A stretch of DNA of 64,000 nucleotides from DATFYP01 sp035626235. GTDB lineage: Archaea; Thermoproteota; Nitrososphaeria; Nitrososphaerales; Gagatemarchaeaceae. Positions 15,907 to 24,157 of the stretch are shown here, one piece after another. The stretch is taken from NCBI GenBank assembly GCA_035626235.1, contig DASPOB010000019.1, positions 19,571 through 83,570 of the forward strand. The letters run 5' to 3'. Both the position numbers and the translations under genes were made by a program. Each line of letters starts with the position of its first letter. Position 1 is the stretch's first letter. The notes under the pieces were generated by a model. The model was not told the origin of the DNA and did no database searches. It worked only from the letters and a program-made list of their open reading frames with translations.

Positions 15907-16664
15907 AGGAATTCCGGCTCCTGGTCCAGAGGTTCGACCCCTCCATCGGTAGAGGGCCAGGGTTCTCGGAATTCAGGCTCCCCTTGAGGGAAGGGATGAC
16001 CGTCCTCGACGCCATCCTGCAGGCGAGAGACTACTCCGACCACTCCATTGCCGTCAGATACTCCTGCAGGCAGGCCTCCTGTGGGTCTTGTGGCATGAAA
16101 ATCAACGGTAGGGCGAGGCTGGCGTGCTATACCCAGGTGCAGGAGCTGAAGACCGACAGGGTGATTGTGCAGCCAATGGACAACTTTCCTGTCGTCAAGG
16201 ACCTCGTGACCGACCTCGAAGGGTTCTTCGACATGCACCGGGCACTTCTGCCTCATATCCTGAGGTCTGACGACGCCGAGATGGAGAACCCGTCCGCCGA
16301 GTACCTGATGACCCCCGAGCAGCTCGACAGCATCCACCAGTTCACCTACTGCATAAAGTGCGGGCTCTGCACCTCGTCGTGCCCCACGGTGGGAACGGAC
16401 TCACTCTTTCCAGGTCCCCAGGCGTTGGCCCAGGCGTACAGGTACACCATGGATGTCAGGGACGAGGGAGGAGGCGAGAGGTTCGAACTACTGGATACTC
16501 AGCACGGCGTCTTCAGGTGTCACTACGCTGGGAGTTGCTCGGCTGTCTGCCCCAAGGGGGTCGACCCAGCTCTGGGGATTCAACTGTTGAAGCGACACGT
16601 GATGTCGGCGAGGCCCCCCAGAAGGAAGGGCGAGGGAGCCAAGGTCTGGGAGAAGGAGACCTAG
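15903..16664 (+). CDS. sdhB: Succinate dehydrogenase iron-sulfur subunit B, operon 2
   Basis: 253 residues. Complete set of cluster ligands: C-R-Q-A-S-C-G-S-C-G and A-C-Y-T for 2Fe-2S; C-I-K-C-G-L-C-T-S-S-C-P and C-H-Y-A-G-S-C-S-A-V-C-P-K for the other two clusters. Coupled to sdhD2 by a 4-bp overlap. Placed last in the operon rather than second as in operon 1. Its 3' end overlaps convergent sufU by 4 bp. Confidence 0.92.
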   Translation: MKEFRLLVQRFDPSIGRGPGFSEFRLPLREGMTVLDAILQARDYSDHSIAVRYSCRQASCGSCGMKINGRARLACYTQVQELKTDRVIVQPMDNFPVVKDLVTDLEGFFDMHRALLPHILRSDDAEMENPSAEYLMTPEQLDSIHQFTYCIKCGLCTSSCPTVGTDSLFPGPQALAQAYRYTMDVRDEGGGERFELLDTQHGVFRCHYAGSCSAVCPKGVDPALGIQLLKRHVMSARPPRRKGEGAKVWEKET

Positions 16665-17068
16665 TCCTCCGGGTTTTCCTGCTTCGCACCCAGGTAGCCG
16701 TAGACCCCCATCTTGAGCACCTTCATGCCGAGCAGGGCGCACTTTATCCTCGAAGGGCCGAGCTCAGGATTCCCCAGCATCTTGAATACGTCATCCTTTG
16801 AGAGCGTTTTCACCCATCCCAATTCCTTCCCTTTGGCGAGTTCGGTGAGCATCGATGCCGACGCCTGGCTTATCGCGCATCCCTTTCCGGAGAACTTAAT
16901 CTCTTCGATCCTGTTGCCATCTCCCACCCTGACCTGCATGTCAACTTCGTCGCCGCACAGTGGGTTGGTGTCGTGGGCGGAGATGTCGAAGCGCTCGAGC
17001 TTACCGAAATTTCGGGGGTTCCTGTAGTAGTCGAGGATCAGCTCCTTGTAGATGTCCGCGGCACTCAT
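16661..17068 (-). CDS. sufU: Iron-sulfur cluster scaffold SufU/IscU-like
   Basis: 135 residues. Receives sulfur from the SufS desulfurase and helps assemble Fe-S clusters. The three scaffold cysteines are visible: N-P-L-C-G-D-E (residue about 38), G-K-G-C-A-I-S-Q-A-S-A-S (about 63) and I-K-C-A-L-L (about 109). Directly downstream of sufS, sharing ATGA. Confidence 0.93.
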   Translation of the reverse strand: MSAADIYKELILDYYRNPRNFGKLERFDISAHDTNPLCGDEVDMQVRVGDGNRIEEIKFSGKGCAISQASASMLTELAKGKELGWVKTLSKDDVFKMLGNPELGPSRIKCALLGMKVLKMGVYGYLGAKQENPED

Positions 17069-18300
17069 ACCTTGAAAATCCTCCTCGCCTTCTCGAGACC
17101 TGCAACCAGCGCGTCTACGTCATCGTTGGAGTTGTAGATGTAGAAGCTCGCACGGGCCGTGGCCGCCACTCCGAGCCACTCCATCAGTGGTTGAGCGCAG
17201 TGGTGCCCCGCCCGGATTGCGATGCCATCCTCATCAAGGATGGTCGAAAGGTCGTGGGCGTGGATGTCGGCGAGGTTGAAGGCGAGCACCCCCCCTCTTC
17301 TCTCCGGGTTCGCCGGACCATACATTCGTAGCCCTTTCACCCTGGACAGGGACTCGACCGCATACCTGAGAAGCCCTACTTCATGCTCCCTGACGGCGTC
17401 CATGCCGAGCGACCTGAGGTAGTCTACAGCCGCCCCCAGGCCGACCGCGTCCGCGATGTTCGCGGTCCCCGCCTCGAACTTGAAGGGGACGTCGTTCCAC
17501 GTCGAGTGGTCGGGGAACACCTCTCGGATCATCTCGCCCCCTCCGTGGAAGGGGTCCATCTCCTCCAGGAGCTCCTTCCTGGCAACGAGCGCCCCTATCC
17601 CTGTCGGTCCCAGCATCTTGTGTCCGGAGAAGGCGAGGAAATCGCATCCAATTTGAGAGAAGTCGACGGGCATGTGGGGGACTGACTGTGCGGCGTCTAC
17701 GACTGTAGCCGCGCCCGCCTTCCTCGAAATCGCGCAGAGCTTGGCGACATCGTTGACTGTGCCGAGGACGTTGGAACACTGCGTAACCGCGACAAGAGAT
17801 GGCGCCTCCTTGAGCAACCTCTCCAGGCTCCCCACGTCGAGGGTCCCTCCGCGCTCGAGCCCGACGAACTTCAGGGAGGCTCCCTTCCGTCTTGCCAGGA
17901 GCTGCCACGGGACGATGTTGCTGTGGTGTTCCATGAGAGTCGTCACCACAGTGTCGCCCCGCCTTACGAAACGCTCCCCCCAGGCGAACCTCACGAGGTT
18001 GATTGATTCCGTCGTGCCCCTCGTGAAGACGACCTGCTCGGTAGGGGAGCCGACGAAGCGGGCGACCTTTTCCCTGGCCAGTTCGTACGCTTCCGTCGCT
18101 TCTTCCCCTAGCCGATGGGCCGACCTGTGGACGTTGGCGTTGTAGTTCGAGTAGAACTCGTTCAGGGACTCGATGACCTGTTTCGGCTTCTGAGAGGTGG
18201 CGGCGTTGTCGAGATAGACGAGCCTCTTCCCGTTGACCCTCCTCCTCAGAATCGGAAAGTCGGCACGCACCCTGTCCAGGTCGAGAGATTCGGATTGCAC
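17065..18300 (-). CDS. sufS: Cysteine desulfurase SufS
   Basis: 411 residues, PLP-dependent, group II type. The PLP lysine is in F-S-G-H-K-M-L-G-P-T-G and the catalytic cysteine in R-A-G-H-H-C-A-Q-P near the C terminus. T-S-Q-K-P near residue 35 is conserved. It starts with GTG 11 bp after a GGAGG and follows the Rieske ferredoxin by 20 bp. Supplies persulfide sulfur to SufU and SufBCD. Confidence 0.95.
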   Translation of the reverse strand: MQSESLDLDRVRADFPILRRRVNGKRLVYLDNAATSQKPKQVIESLNEFYSNYNANVHRSAHRLGEEATEAYELAREKVARFVGSPTEQVVFTRGTTESINLVRFAWGERFVRRGDTVVTTLMEHHSNIVPWQLLARRKGASLKFVGLERGGTLDVGSLERLLKEAPSLVAVTQCSNVLGTVNDVAKLCAISRKAGAATVVDAAQSVPHMPVDFSQIGCDFLAFSGHKMLGPTGIGALVARKELLEEMDPFHGGGEMIREVFPDHSTWNDVPFKFEAGTANIADAVGLGAAVDYLRSLGMDAVREHEVGLLRYAVESLSRVKGLRMYGPANPERRGGVLAFNLADIHAHDLSTILDEDGIAIRAGHHCAQPLMEWLGVAATARASFYIYNSNDDVDALVAGLEKARRIFKV

Positions 18301-18320
18301 CAGTGATCAGTCCTCCTCTT

Positions 18321-18629
18321 CTAGACCTCGACCAAAATTGTGCCGCCCTCTATTTTAACGTTGAAGTGTTTCAGGGGTGCCGTGGCGGGTGGATTCAGGA
18401 CTGCCCCGTCTCTCAGGTCGAACTGGGAAAGGTGCAGGGGGCACGTCACTCTTCCCTCCGCTACGAACCCCACCGCCAAGTCCTGCTCCTCGTGTGTGCA
18501 GGTCCCCCCCACGGCGTAGACTTCCCCCTCGAGCTTCGATACAAGGATTCGAGTCCCGTTGACGTCTACGGGCGACATCGTCCCGTCAGAAAGCTCGGAG
18601 TCCTTCAGAACTGGGACGAACTGGGCCAT
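18321..18629 (-). CDS. Rieske-type 2Fe-2S ferredoxin
   Basis: 102 residues, soluble, of the NirD/BphF small Rieske type. Cluster ligands are C-T-H at about residue 44 and C-P-L-H about 16 residues later, followed by F-D-L-R-D-G. It has no membrane segment. It lies within the suf operon between sufD and sufS, so it is inferred to serve Fe-S assembly or a linked redox step. Confidence 0.9.
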   Translation of the reverse strand: MAQFVPVLKDSELSDGTMSPVDVNGTRILVSKLEGEVYAVGGTCTHEEQDLAVGFVAEGRVTCPLHLSQFDLRDGAVLNPPATAPLKHFNVKIEGGTILVEV

Positions 18630-18635
18630 CCATTG

Positions 18636-20048
18636 TCATCTGTACTTGTAGTGCCTCTCGAAGATGTCTTCGGACTCCTTGGCCTCTGGAATAGTCTCTC
18701 CTGTGAGTGCCAACAGGGTCTCCCTGTCGACGAGCCTTCTTCTCTCCCCGTTCCACTTCCCCTCGATCATGAACCTGGCCCCCTCCCTCGTCTGCTCTAT
18801 CGGCACCCTTGACAGGACGGGCTCGAAGAATCCTTGGACGACCATCTTCCGGGCCTCCTCGACCGGGAGTCCCCTAGCCATCAGGTAGAAGAGTTGCTCT
18901 TCGTCCATCTGGGCGACGGACGCCGAGTGGGTGGCCTTCACTTCGTTGTTGTCAATCTCGAGCCCGGGGATGCCGTCTGACTTGGCGGTGCGTTCCAGGA
19001 TCATCGCGTGGTGGGCGAGATAGGAGCGCGAGTTCTTCGCCGCGTTTACAATCTTGATCATCCCCTTGAAAATGGTCTGGGACTCCCCCTTTAGGACCCC
19101 TCGGGCCTGAGTGGAACCGGTCGAGTCAGGGGAGTTGTGGAGCAGGTTGGACTCGAAGTCGTACCTTTGCTTCCCATCAGTGAAGAAGATTTCGAACCCC
19201 TCGGCCAACGAACCTCTCCCATTGAGGAAGAAGTTCATCCTCGACCTGGAGACGGAGGCGCCGAGTGACAGGGAGCTGACCGTCACCCTCGAATCGTCGG
19301 CGCATCCGACGGCGCGGTTGGAGACGTGGACGGCCTGCTCATCGAGGAGCTGAATCGACGAGAAGTCTACTGCGGCGCCAGGTTCGGCGACGATTTCGAC
19401 CGTCGATGCGACCAGCGACTGTCCCTTCGCCCCCCTCGAGTATAGTTCTTCGAGCACGACCACCTTCGACTGCTCTTCGGCATGAATGAACGTCTGGTCA
19501 ACGATGCCCCCCAGAGGGGCGTCTGTCAGGAGCATCTTCCGAATCGGCCCACTGACTTCGACGCCCTGGGGAATGTGGATGAAAGTGCCAGAGTTGAAGA
19601 AGGCGTTTACAAAGGCCACGTATCTGTCCTGTCCGGACTTGGCAAGCCTGCCCTCAAAGAGGCGCCTGACGGTAGGCTCAAACCGTTTGACCGCCTCGGA
19701 GACGGGCATGAGGACGGCTCCCCTGGAAGAGAGCTCATGCTCTAGCTCGGAATGGACCGCAGCGTCGTTCCCCTGCAGCAAGATGTTCTTCTCCTTTCCC
19801 GTGAGATAGTCCTGGAAGAAGGAACGGAAGTCTACGGTAGCCTTCTCGGGGTGGACCGTGAACTGCGCGAGGTCGAACGCCGAGACCTGAGCGTACTTGG
19901 TGTAAAGCGGGTTCTTCTCGAGGGGAAGCGTGACGAATTCCTGGAAGGCCTTCAGCCTCGCGTCCCTGAGCCAGGAGGGCTCCTCGAGGCTGTCTGAGAT
20001 TGACCTGACGAGGTCCTCGCCGAACGAACCCATCTCTTGTTGGGACAT
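18636..20048 (-). CDS. sufD: Fe-S cluster assembly protein SufD
   Basis: 470 residues, beta-helix SufB/SufD family. The C-terminal core carries the conserved H-A-M-I-L-E-R-T and H-S-A-S-V-A-Q-M-D-E-E-Q-L-F-Y-L-M-A-R-G-L segments, and F-F-E-P-V follows. Pairs with SufB in the SufBC2D scaffold. Lies 26 bp after sufB. Assigned SufD rather than a second SufB by gene order and a divergent N-terminal half. Confidence 0.9.
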   Translation of the reverse strand: MSQQEMGSFGEDLVRSISDSLEEPSWLRDARLKAFQEFVTLPLEKNPLYTKYAQVSAFDLAQFTVHPEKATVDFRSFFQDYLTGKEKNILLQGNDAAVHSELEHELSSRGAVLMPVSEAVKRFEPTVRRLFEGRLAKSGQDRYVAFVNAFFNSGTFIHIPQGVEVSGPIRKMLLTDAPLGGIVDQTFIHAEEQSKVVVLEELYSRGAKGQSLVASTVEIVAEPGAAVDFSSIQLLDEQAVHVSNRAVGCADDSRVTVSSLSLGASVSRSRMNFFLNGRGSLAEGFEIFFTDGKQRYDFESNLLHNSPDSTGSTQARGVLKGESQTIFKGMIKIVNAAKNSRSYLAHHAMILERTAKSDGIPGLEIDNNEVKATHSASVAQMDEEQLFYLMARGLPVEEARKMVVQGFFEPVLSRVPIEQTREGARFMIEGKWNGERRRLVDRETLLALTGETIPEAKESEDIFERHYKYR

Positions 20049-20074
20049 CGTGCTGCACTGGTCTCCCGGGCCGC

Positions 20075-21484
20075 TCAGCCCACCGCGTTTGTCATTTCTA
20101 TGGACATGAGCCTGTTGAACTCGACGGCATACGTCATGGGTAGCTCCTTCGCAAAGGGCTCGAGGAACCCGTTGACGACCATGCTCAGGGCGTCCCCTTC
20201 AGAAATCCCCCTCGCCATCAGATAGAATAGCTGCTCTTCGCCGACCTTGCCGACGCTCGCCTCGTGAGTGACGGTCGCGTCGTCCTCCTGTATCTCCATG
20301 TACGGGTACGTCGCGGTGGTGCTCCTCTGGTCGATCAGCAGTGCGTCGCATCTGACCGTGCTCTTCGCGTTCTTCGCCCCCTTGTTGATGTGGAGCAGGC
20401 CCCTGTAGGCCGTGTGCCCGCCGTCCTTCGAGACCGACCGCGATATGATCCTCGACGTGGTGTCCCTGGCGATGTGGATGGCCTTGCCTCCAGTGTCCTG
20501 GACCTGCCCCGCGCCTGCGTAGGCGACGGAAATGATGTCAGCCTTGGAACGAGGTCCCAGGAGGTAGATTGATGGGTACTTCCTTGTCAGTTTTGAACCA
20601 CCGTTGAAGTCGACCCACGAGACCGTTGCGTCCTCGTAGGCATGGGCCCTCTTTGTCACCAAGTTGAGGACGTCCCGGGACCAGTTCTGGAGCGTGGTGT
20701 ACTTCACGAACGACCCCTTTTGGGCGACGATCTCGACTATGGCGGAATGCAGTGACTGGGAGGAGTAGACCGGGGCGGAGCAGCCTTCGATGTAGGTGAC
20801 TTCGCTGTATGGTTCCCCTACGATGAGGGTACGTTCGAACTGCCCCATGTTCCTCTCGTTAATCCTGAAGTAGGCCTGGAGTGGGGTGGTCACCTTGACC
20901 CCCTCCGGAACGTGCACGAAGCTCCCAGCACTCCAGACGGCCGTCTGTAGGGCTGCGATGTAGTTGTCGCGGTAGGGGACCACCGTGCCGAAGTACTTCT
21001 TCATGATGTCCGGATACTCCTTCAGGGCCGTGACGGTGTCCGTGAAGACGACCCCCTGCTTCGCCAGCTCCCCCTGTATGCTGTGGTACACCGCCTCGCT
21101 CTCGTATATGGCGCCGACGCCTGCGAGAAACTTCTTCTCCGCCTCCGAGATTCCAAGCTTGTCGTAGGTCCTCCGAATGTATTCGGGCAGCTGGTCCCAG
21201 GAATCTGCCGCCTTTTTCGTGGGACGTGCGTAATAGTAGAAGCTCTGGTAGTCTATCTTGGCCAGCTCGGGCGCCCACGAGGGGGGTCCCCTTTCGAGGA
21301 AGTGCTTCAAAGCCTGCATCCTAATCTGCTCCATCCATGCGGGCTCATCGTGGATTCTTACTATCTCCTGGACGACCCTCTCGCTGAGGCCCTTCACTCC
21401 TTGGACGGCGTAGGACTCTACCGGGTCGCTGAAGCCGTACTTCTCCTTGTAATCCTCAGTGACGATGTCGACCTTGGCTGGCAC
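20075..21484 (-). CDS. sufB: Fe-S cluster assembly protein SufB
   Basis: 469 residues, scaffold subunit of SufBCD. Conserved Y-G-F-S-D-P-V-E at the N terminus, T-Y-I-E-G-C-S-A-P (the strongly conserved SufB cysteine region) and H-E-A-S-V-G-K-V-G-E-E-Q-L-F-Y-L-M-A-R-G near the end. The frame continues to 21586, but GTG 21484 gives M-P-A-K-V-D-I-V and lies just inside a promoter carrying the suf dyad. Confidence 0.94.
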   Translation of the reverse strand: MPAKVDIVTEDYKEKYGFSDPVESYAVQGVKGLSERVVQEIVRIHDEPAWMEQIRMQALKHFLERGPPSWAPELAKIDYQSFYYYARPTKKAADSWDQLPEYIRRTYDKLGISEAEKKFLAGVGAIYESEAVYHSIQGELAKQGVVFTDTVTALKEYPDIMKKYFGTVVPYRDNYIAALQTAVWSAGSFVHVPEGVKVTTPLQAYFRINERNMGQFERTLIVGEPYSEVTYIEGCSAPVYSSQSLHSAIVEIVAQKGSFVKYTTLQNWSRDVLNLVTKRAHAYEDATVSWVDFNGGSKLTRKYPSIYLLGPRSKADIISVAYAGAGQVQDTGGKAIHIARDTTSRIISRSVSKDGGHTAYRGLLHINKGAKNAKSTVRCDALLIDQRSTTATYPYMEIQEDDATVTHEASVGKVGEEQLFYLMARGISEGDALSMVVNGFLEPFAKELPMTYAVEFNRLMSIEMTNAVG

Positions 21485-21502
21485 TAGTCTCTCACCAAAG
21501 AA

Positions 21503-21518
21503 TATAACATAGGTTATT
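21503..21518 (-). promoter_or_regulatory. suf dyad upstream of sufB
   Basis: TATAACATAGGTTATT on the plus strand; the same 15 bases occur before sufC. Six-base half sites TATAAC and GTTATx flank ATAG. It begins 18 bp upstream of the sufB GTG and overlaps its likely TATA/BRE region, so a bound protein could block or recruit the basal machinery. Confidence 0.65.
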
Positions 21519-21534
21519 TCCCATGATAAAAGCG

Positions 21535-22314
21535 TTATGGGGCAGGCTGGGCCAAGGCCTCCTCCCCGCCGTACCCTTTGATCCAAGTGTAACCCTTCTC
21601 TTCGAGCAGACGGGAGAGTTCTTCTCCGCCCGACTCGATTATTCTTCCCTGGTACATCACGTGGACGAACTGCGGCTTCACGTACTTCAGAATCCTCTGG
21701 TAGTGGGTTATGATGAGCGCCCCCATGTTGGGGCCTGACACTTTGTTTATGCCCTCGGCAACAATCCGTAAAGCGTCGATATCTAGGCCCGAATCTGTCT
21801 CGTCTAAGACGGCATATTTCGGCTGCATGAGCGCCATCTGCAGGATCTCCGCTCGCTTCTTCTCTCCTCCGGAGAACCCCTCGTTGAGGTAGCGGGTAAG
21901 GAAAGAGTCGTCCATGCTGAGCATCTTCAGCTTCTCGGCTACGGCCTCCTTGAATTCGAAGATGGTTGGAGGCTCCTTGGGGTCTGTGGTGTGTGCTGCG
22001 TTGTAGGCCGCTCGAAGGAAGGAAAACATGCTCACGCCCTGGACTGCGACGGGGTATTGGAACGCGAGAAAGAGGCCCCTCTTTACCCTCTTGTCTGGGG
22101 TGAGCCCGAGGATGCTCTCCCCGTCGATTGTCGCCTCTCCCGACGTCACGTGGTACTTCGGATGCCCCATCAGGGTGTACGCCAGCGTGCTCTTGCCAGA
22201 GCCGTTGGGTCCCATGAGCGCATGCGTCTCGCCCTGCCTCACCGTCAGGTCTACCCCCTTGAGTATCTCTTTGCCCTCAACCGAGGCGTGAAGGTCTTTG
22301 ATTGCCAGTTCCAT
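21535..22314 (-). CDS. sufC: Fe-S cluster assembly ATPase SufC
   Basis: 259 residues, ABC-type ATPase that drives SufBD. Walker A G-P-N-G-S-G-K-S-T; Q-loop in F-Q-Y-P; the SufC signature L-N-E-G-F-S-G-G-E-K-K-R; Walker B A-V-L-D-E-T-D-S-G-L-D; the H-loop I-T-H-Y. The frame extends upstream to 22431, but ATG 22314 (M-E-L-A-I-K-D-L) is the family start and lies 33 bp from a CTTAAAT box. Confidence 0.96.
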   Translation of the reverse strand: MELAIKDLHASVEGKEILKGVDLTVRQGETHALMGPNGSGKSTLAYTLMGHPKYHVTSGEATIDGESILGLTPDKRVKRGLFLAFQYPVAVQGVSMFSFLRAAYNAAHTTDPKEPPTIFEFKEAVAEKLKMLSMDDSFLTRYLNEGFSGGEKKRAEILQMALMQPKYAVLDETDSGLDIDALRIVAEGINKVSGPNMGALIITHYQRILKYVKPQFVHVMYQGRIIESGGEELSRLLEEKGYTWIKGYGGEEALAQPAP

Positions 22315-22352
22315 GGACGTCGAAGGCGCACTCCCCCGCTCCGATTTAAGTC

Positions 22353-22368
22353 TATAACATAGGTTATA
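22353..22368 (-). promoter_or_regulatory. suf dyad upstream of sufC
   Basis: TATAAC-ATAG-GTTATA, a perfect 6-4-6 inverted repeat. It lies directly upstream of the CTTAAAT box (22344-22350) of sufC and contains the TAA stop of the preceding GAF gene. Fifteen bases are identical to the copy before sufB, in the same orientation relative to the gene. Confidence 0.7.
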
Positions 22369-22855
22369 CCAAGGCTGGCTTGCAATGAGGGGCCAGCTTT
22401 CGGGCCACTGCCTCCAGGAACTCTCTGTCAAGCGATGAGAAGGCGTCCAACTGGTCGCTGTCGATGTCTATCTCTCCGATTACGCCCCCATCCACGAGTA
22501 TCGGTACGACTATTTCTGCCCTGGTCGAAGTGAAGCATTCCAGGTACCGAGAGTCTTTGCCCACGTCAGAGACGATCTCCGTCCTGCCTGCCTTCGCCGC
22601 GAAGCCGCACACCCCCTTTCCGATGGGAATCCTCGTGTGCTCGGTCGCCGCAGGACCGGCCCAGGCGTCCAGCACCAGGTCTTGGCCCTGGACAAGGTAG
22701 ATTCCAACCCAAGAGTAGGTGGGAACCGAGGTGTTGAGGGCTTTCACCGCGGCCTCCAGGGCGGGCTTTCCCTCGGCCGTGGCGATTGCAGAGTCGAGCT
22801 GGCCGAGGACCTGCCGCGCATGTTCCCGGGTCAGCCTGTCCGATGCCGATTTCAA
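22364..22855 (-). CDS. GAF-domain protein, free methionine-R-sulfoxide reductase-like
   Basis: 163 residues, a single GAF domain. It resembles fRMsr, which reduces free Met-R-sulfoxide: T-R-I-P-I-G-K-G-V-C-G-F-A-A and E-C-F-T-S-T-R-A-E-I-V-V-P-I, then G-E-I-D-I-D-S-D. The two cysteines in G-V-C-G and E-C-F match fRMsr positions, but the third (before T-R-I-P) is His here. Activity could therefore differ. TTG start 30 bp from an ATAAATACC box. The stop codon sits inside the sufC dyad. Oxidative-stress repair would fit the suf context. Confidence 0.75.
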   Translation of the reverse strand: MKSASDRLTREHARQVLGQLDSAIATAEGKPALEAAVKALNTSVPTYSWVGIYLVQGQDLVLDAWAGPAATEHTRIPIGKGVCGFAAKAGRTEIVSDVGKDSRYLECFTSTRAEIVVPILVDGGVIGEIDIDSDQLDAFSSLDREFLEAVARKLAPHCKPALV

Positions 22856-23089
22856 ACGCGTGGTCCGCCCTGCCCTTGCGGTATTTATCTCCGCCTCTCT
22901 TCAGGGGCCGTTGCCTTCAAGACCCGGAGCGGGCTCCCGTTTTCGGGGCGTCGTACCCCTAGACTCTCGGCGCCGACCCTGTTTAGCATTTTCTAATGGG
23001 GGTGAAGGTTCTGGCGGCCCTTCCATAGGCGGTAGGGCCCTGCGGAAGGGGAGTGAAGCTTTTTTCGCACCGAAAACTCCCTGTGAGTC

Positions 23090-23566
23090 GTGCGCGCGAA
23101 GCAGGCAGTGGCCATCGTCGCCAGCATTGCGATCGTTCTTGCTGCCTACGTGGCCTGGTACAAGGCAACGCAGAGTTTCAACCCTTCACCCGGCACCGTT
23201 GCCCTTGACACAGGTGCCTCTTGCTCGCCCTCGGCTCCTCCCTGCCCTGCCTTCGGCATCGACTCAGCCAATCTGACCCTAAAGACGGCGGAAGACATAA
23301 CGAGCCAAGAGCTCGCGCTCACCCTCACCGCGGGGGGCCCATCGGACATAAACAGGCTGAGCGTCTTCTTCTCAGGCGTCCCGATTGGGAACCTTACGAG
23401 GACCGTCGTGCCGGGGCAGTCCACGACGGCGGCGTGGGCGATTCCAACTACGCTCAACGTCACGATAGGAAGAAGCTACTTGATTTACGTGAGTGCGCAG
23501 TACCTAAGTCCGGGTGGAGGGGTGGCTGCGGAATACTGGAACTCCATCCAAGTCGTGGCGGTCTAG
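23090..23566 (+). CDS. Small membrane-anchored exported protein of unknown function
   Basis: 158 residues. An N-terminal hydrophobic helix (V-A-I-V-A-S-I-A-I-V-L-A-A-Y-V) then an extracellular beta-rich domain containing two Cys (C-S-P-S-A-P-P-C) and N-x-T sites. Pilin/archaellin-like size, but no class III prepilin cleavage motif is obvious. GTG start 28 bp after a GCTTTTTTCG box. No family recognised. Confidence 0.65.
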   Translation: MRAKQAVAIVASIAIVLAAYVAWYKATQSFNPSPGTVALDTGASCSPSAPPCPAFGIDSANLTLKTAEDITSQELALTLTAGGPSDINRLSVFFSGVPIGNLTRTVVPGQSTTAAWAIPTTLNVTIGRSYLIYVSAQYLSPGGGVAAEYWNSIQVVAV

Positions 23567-23625
23567 GAGCGGACGCCGCTATCCTTGACCAAGTCAACCC
23601 GAGATTTCTACTCACACGAAGGGTC

Positions 23626-24000
23626 ATGACGGAAAAGCTCAGTAAACCCGGTGTGCAACCGCAATCTCGTCAGCAGGCCATGAGAGGGACCACTGCCAAG
23701 GTGATGATAACGGATGTCATCCTAATCATCCTCGCGATTCTCGTTGTAGAAGACCTCCGATGGAGGGTGACATATGCCGCTTCTCCCCACTTGGCATGCA
23801 TCTCACCGCAGGGCAATCCGATGATTTGCAGTTTTTCCCCTTCCTACAGCGTTTGGCCTCTGGTCCAATCCTTTACGATGAATGGCAATGGGGAACGCTT
23901 GGTCAGTCCTCCTACGCTTAGCTGGATACAGGTCATCGTTATTGCACTTGTCGTCGTCAACGTTTGGCTGGTGTGGCGGGGCCGCAGCCAAAGGAAGTGA
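23626..24000 (+). CDS. Small two-helix membrane protein, hypothetical
   Basis: 124 residues with membrane helices at about 27-43 (I-T-D-V-I-L-I-I-L-A-I-L-V-V) and 99-117 (I-Q-V-I-V-I-A-L-V-V-V). Two Cys lie in the loop between. The ATG at 23626 is favoured over longer readings, which overlap the preceding gene. No homologue recognised. Might be co-transcribed with the preceding exported protein, 60 bp away. Confidence 0.5.
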   Translation: MTEKLSKPGVQPQSRQQAMRGTTAKVMITDVILIILAILVVEDLRWRVTYAASPHLACISPQGNPMICSFSPSYSVWPLVQSFTMNGNGERLVSPPTLSWIQVIVIALVVVNVWLVWRGRSQRK

Positions 24001-24119
24001 CCGGCAGAAGGAGACGCGAGACGGTCCTCGGGCGTGCCCGGTGATGCATCAGTCAGGAATTCCTGGCCGCCAATGACCGCCAAAGACGCGGCAACACACG
24101 GGAACCGTCCGATTCAATT

Positions 24120-24129
24120 CTTATATACA
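24120..24129 (+). promoter_or_regulatory. TATA promoter of the thermosome gene
   Basis: CTTATATACA centred at 24124, giving a transcript start near 24150 and a leader of under ten bases before the GTG start at 24158. It is the strongest match to the archaeal TATA consensus in this window, in keeping with a highly expressed gene. Confidence 0.7.
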
Positions 24130-24157
24130 ACCGAACGGGGTATACCGCCGATTTAGC

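Noticed and set aside
18541..18560. T-loop-like sequence GGATTCGAGTCCC
   Set aside because: It lies inside the Rieske gene and no acceptor or anticodon arm can be folded around it.
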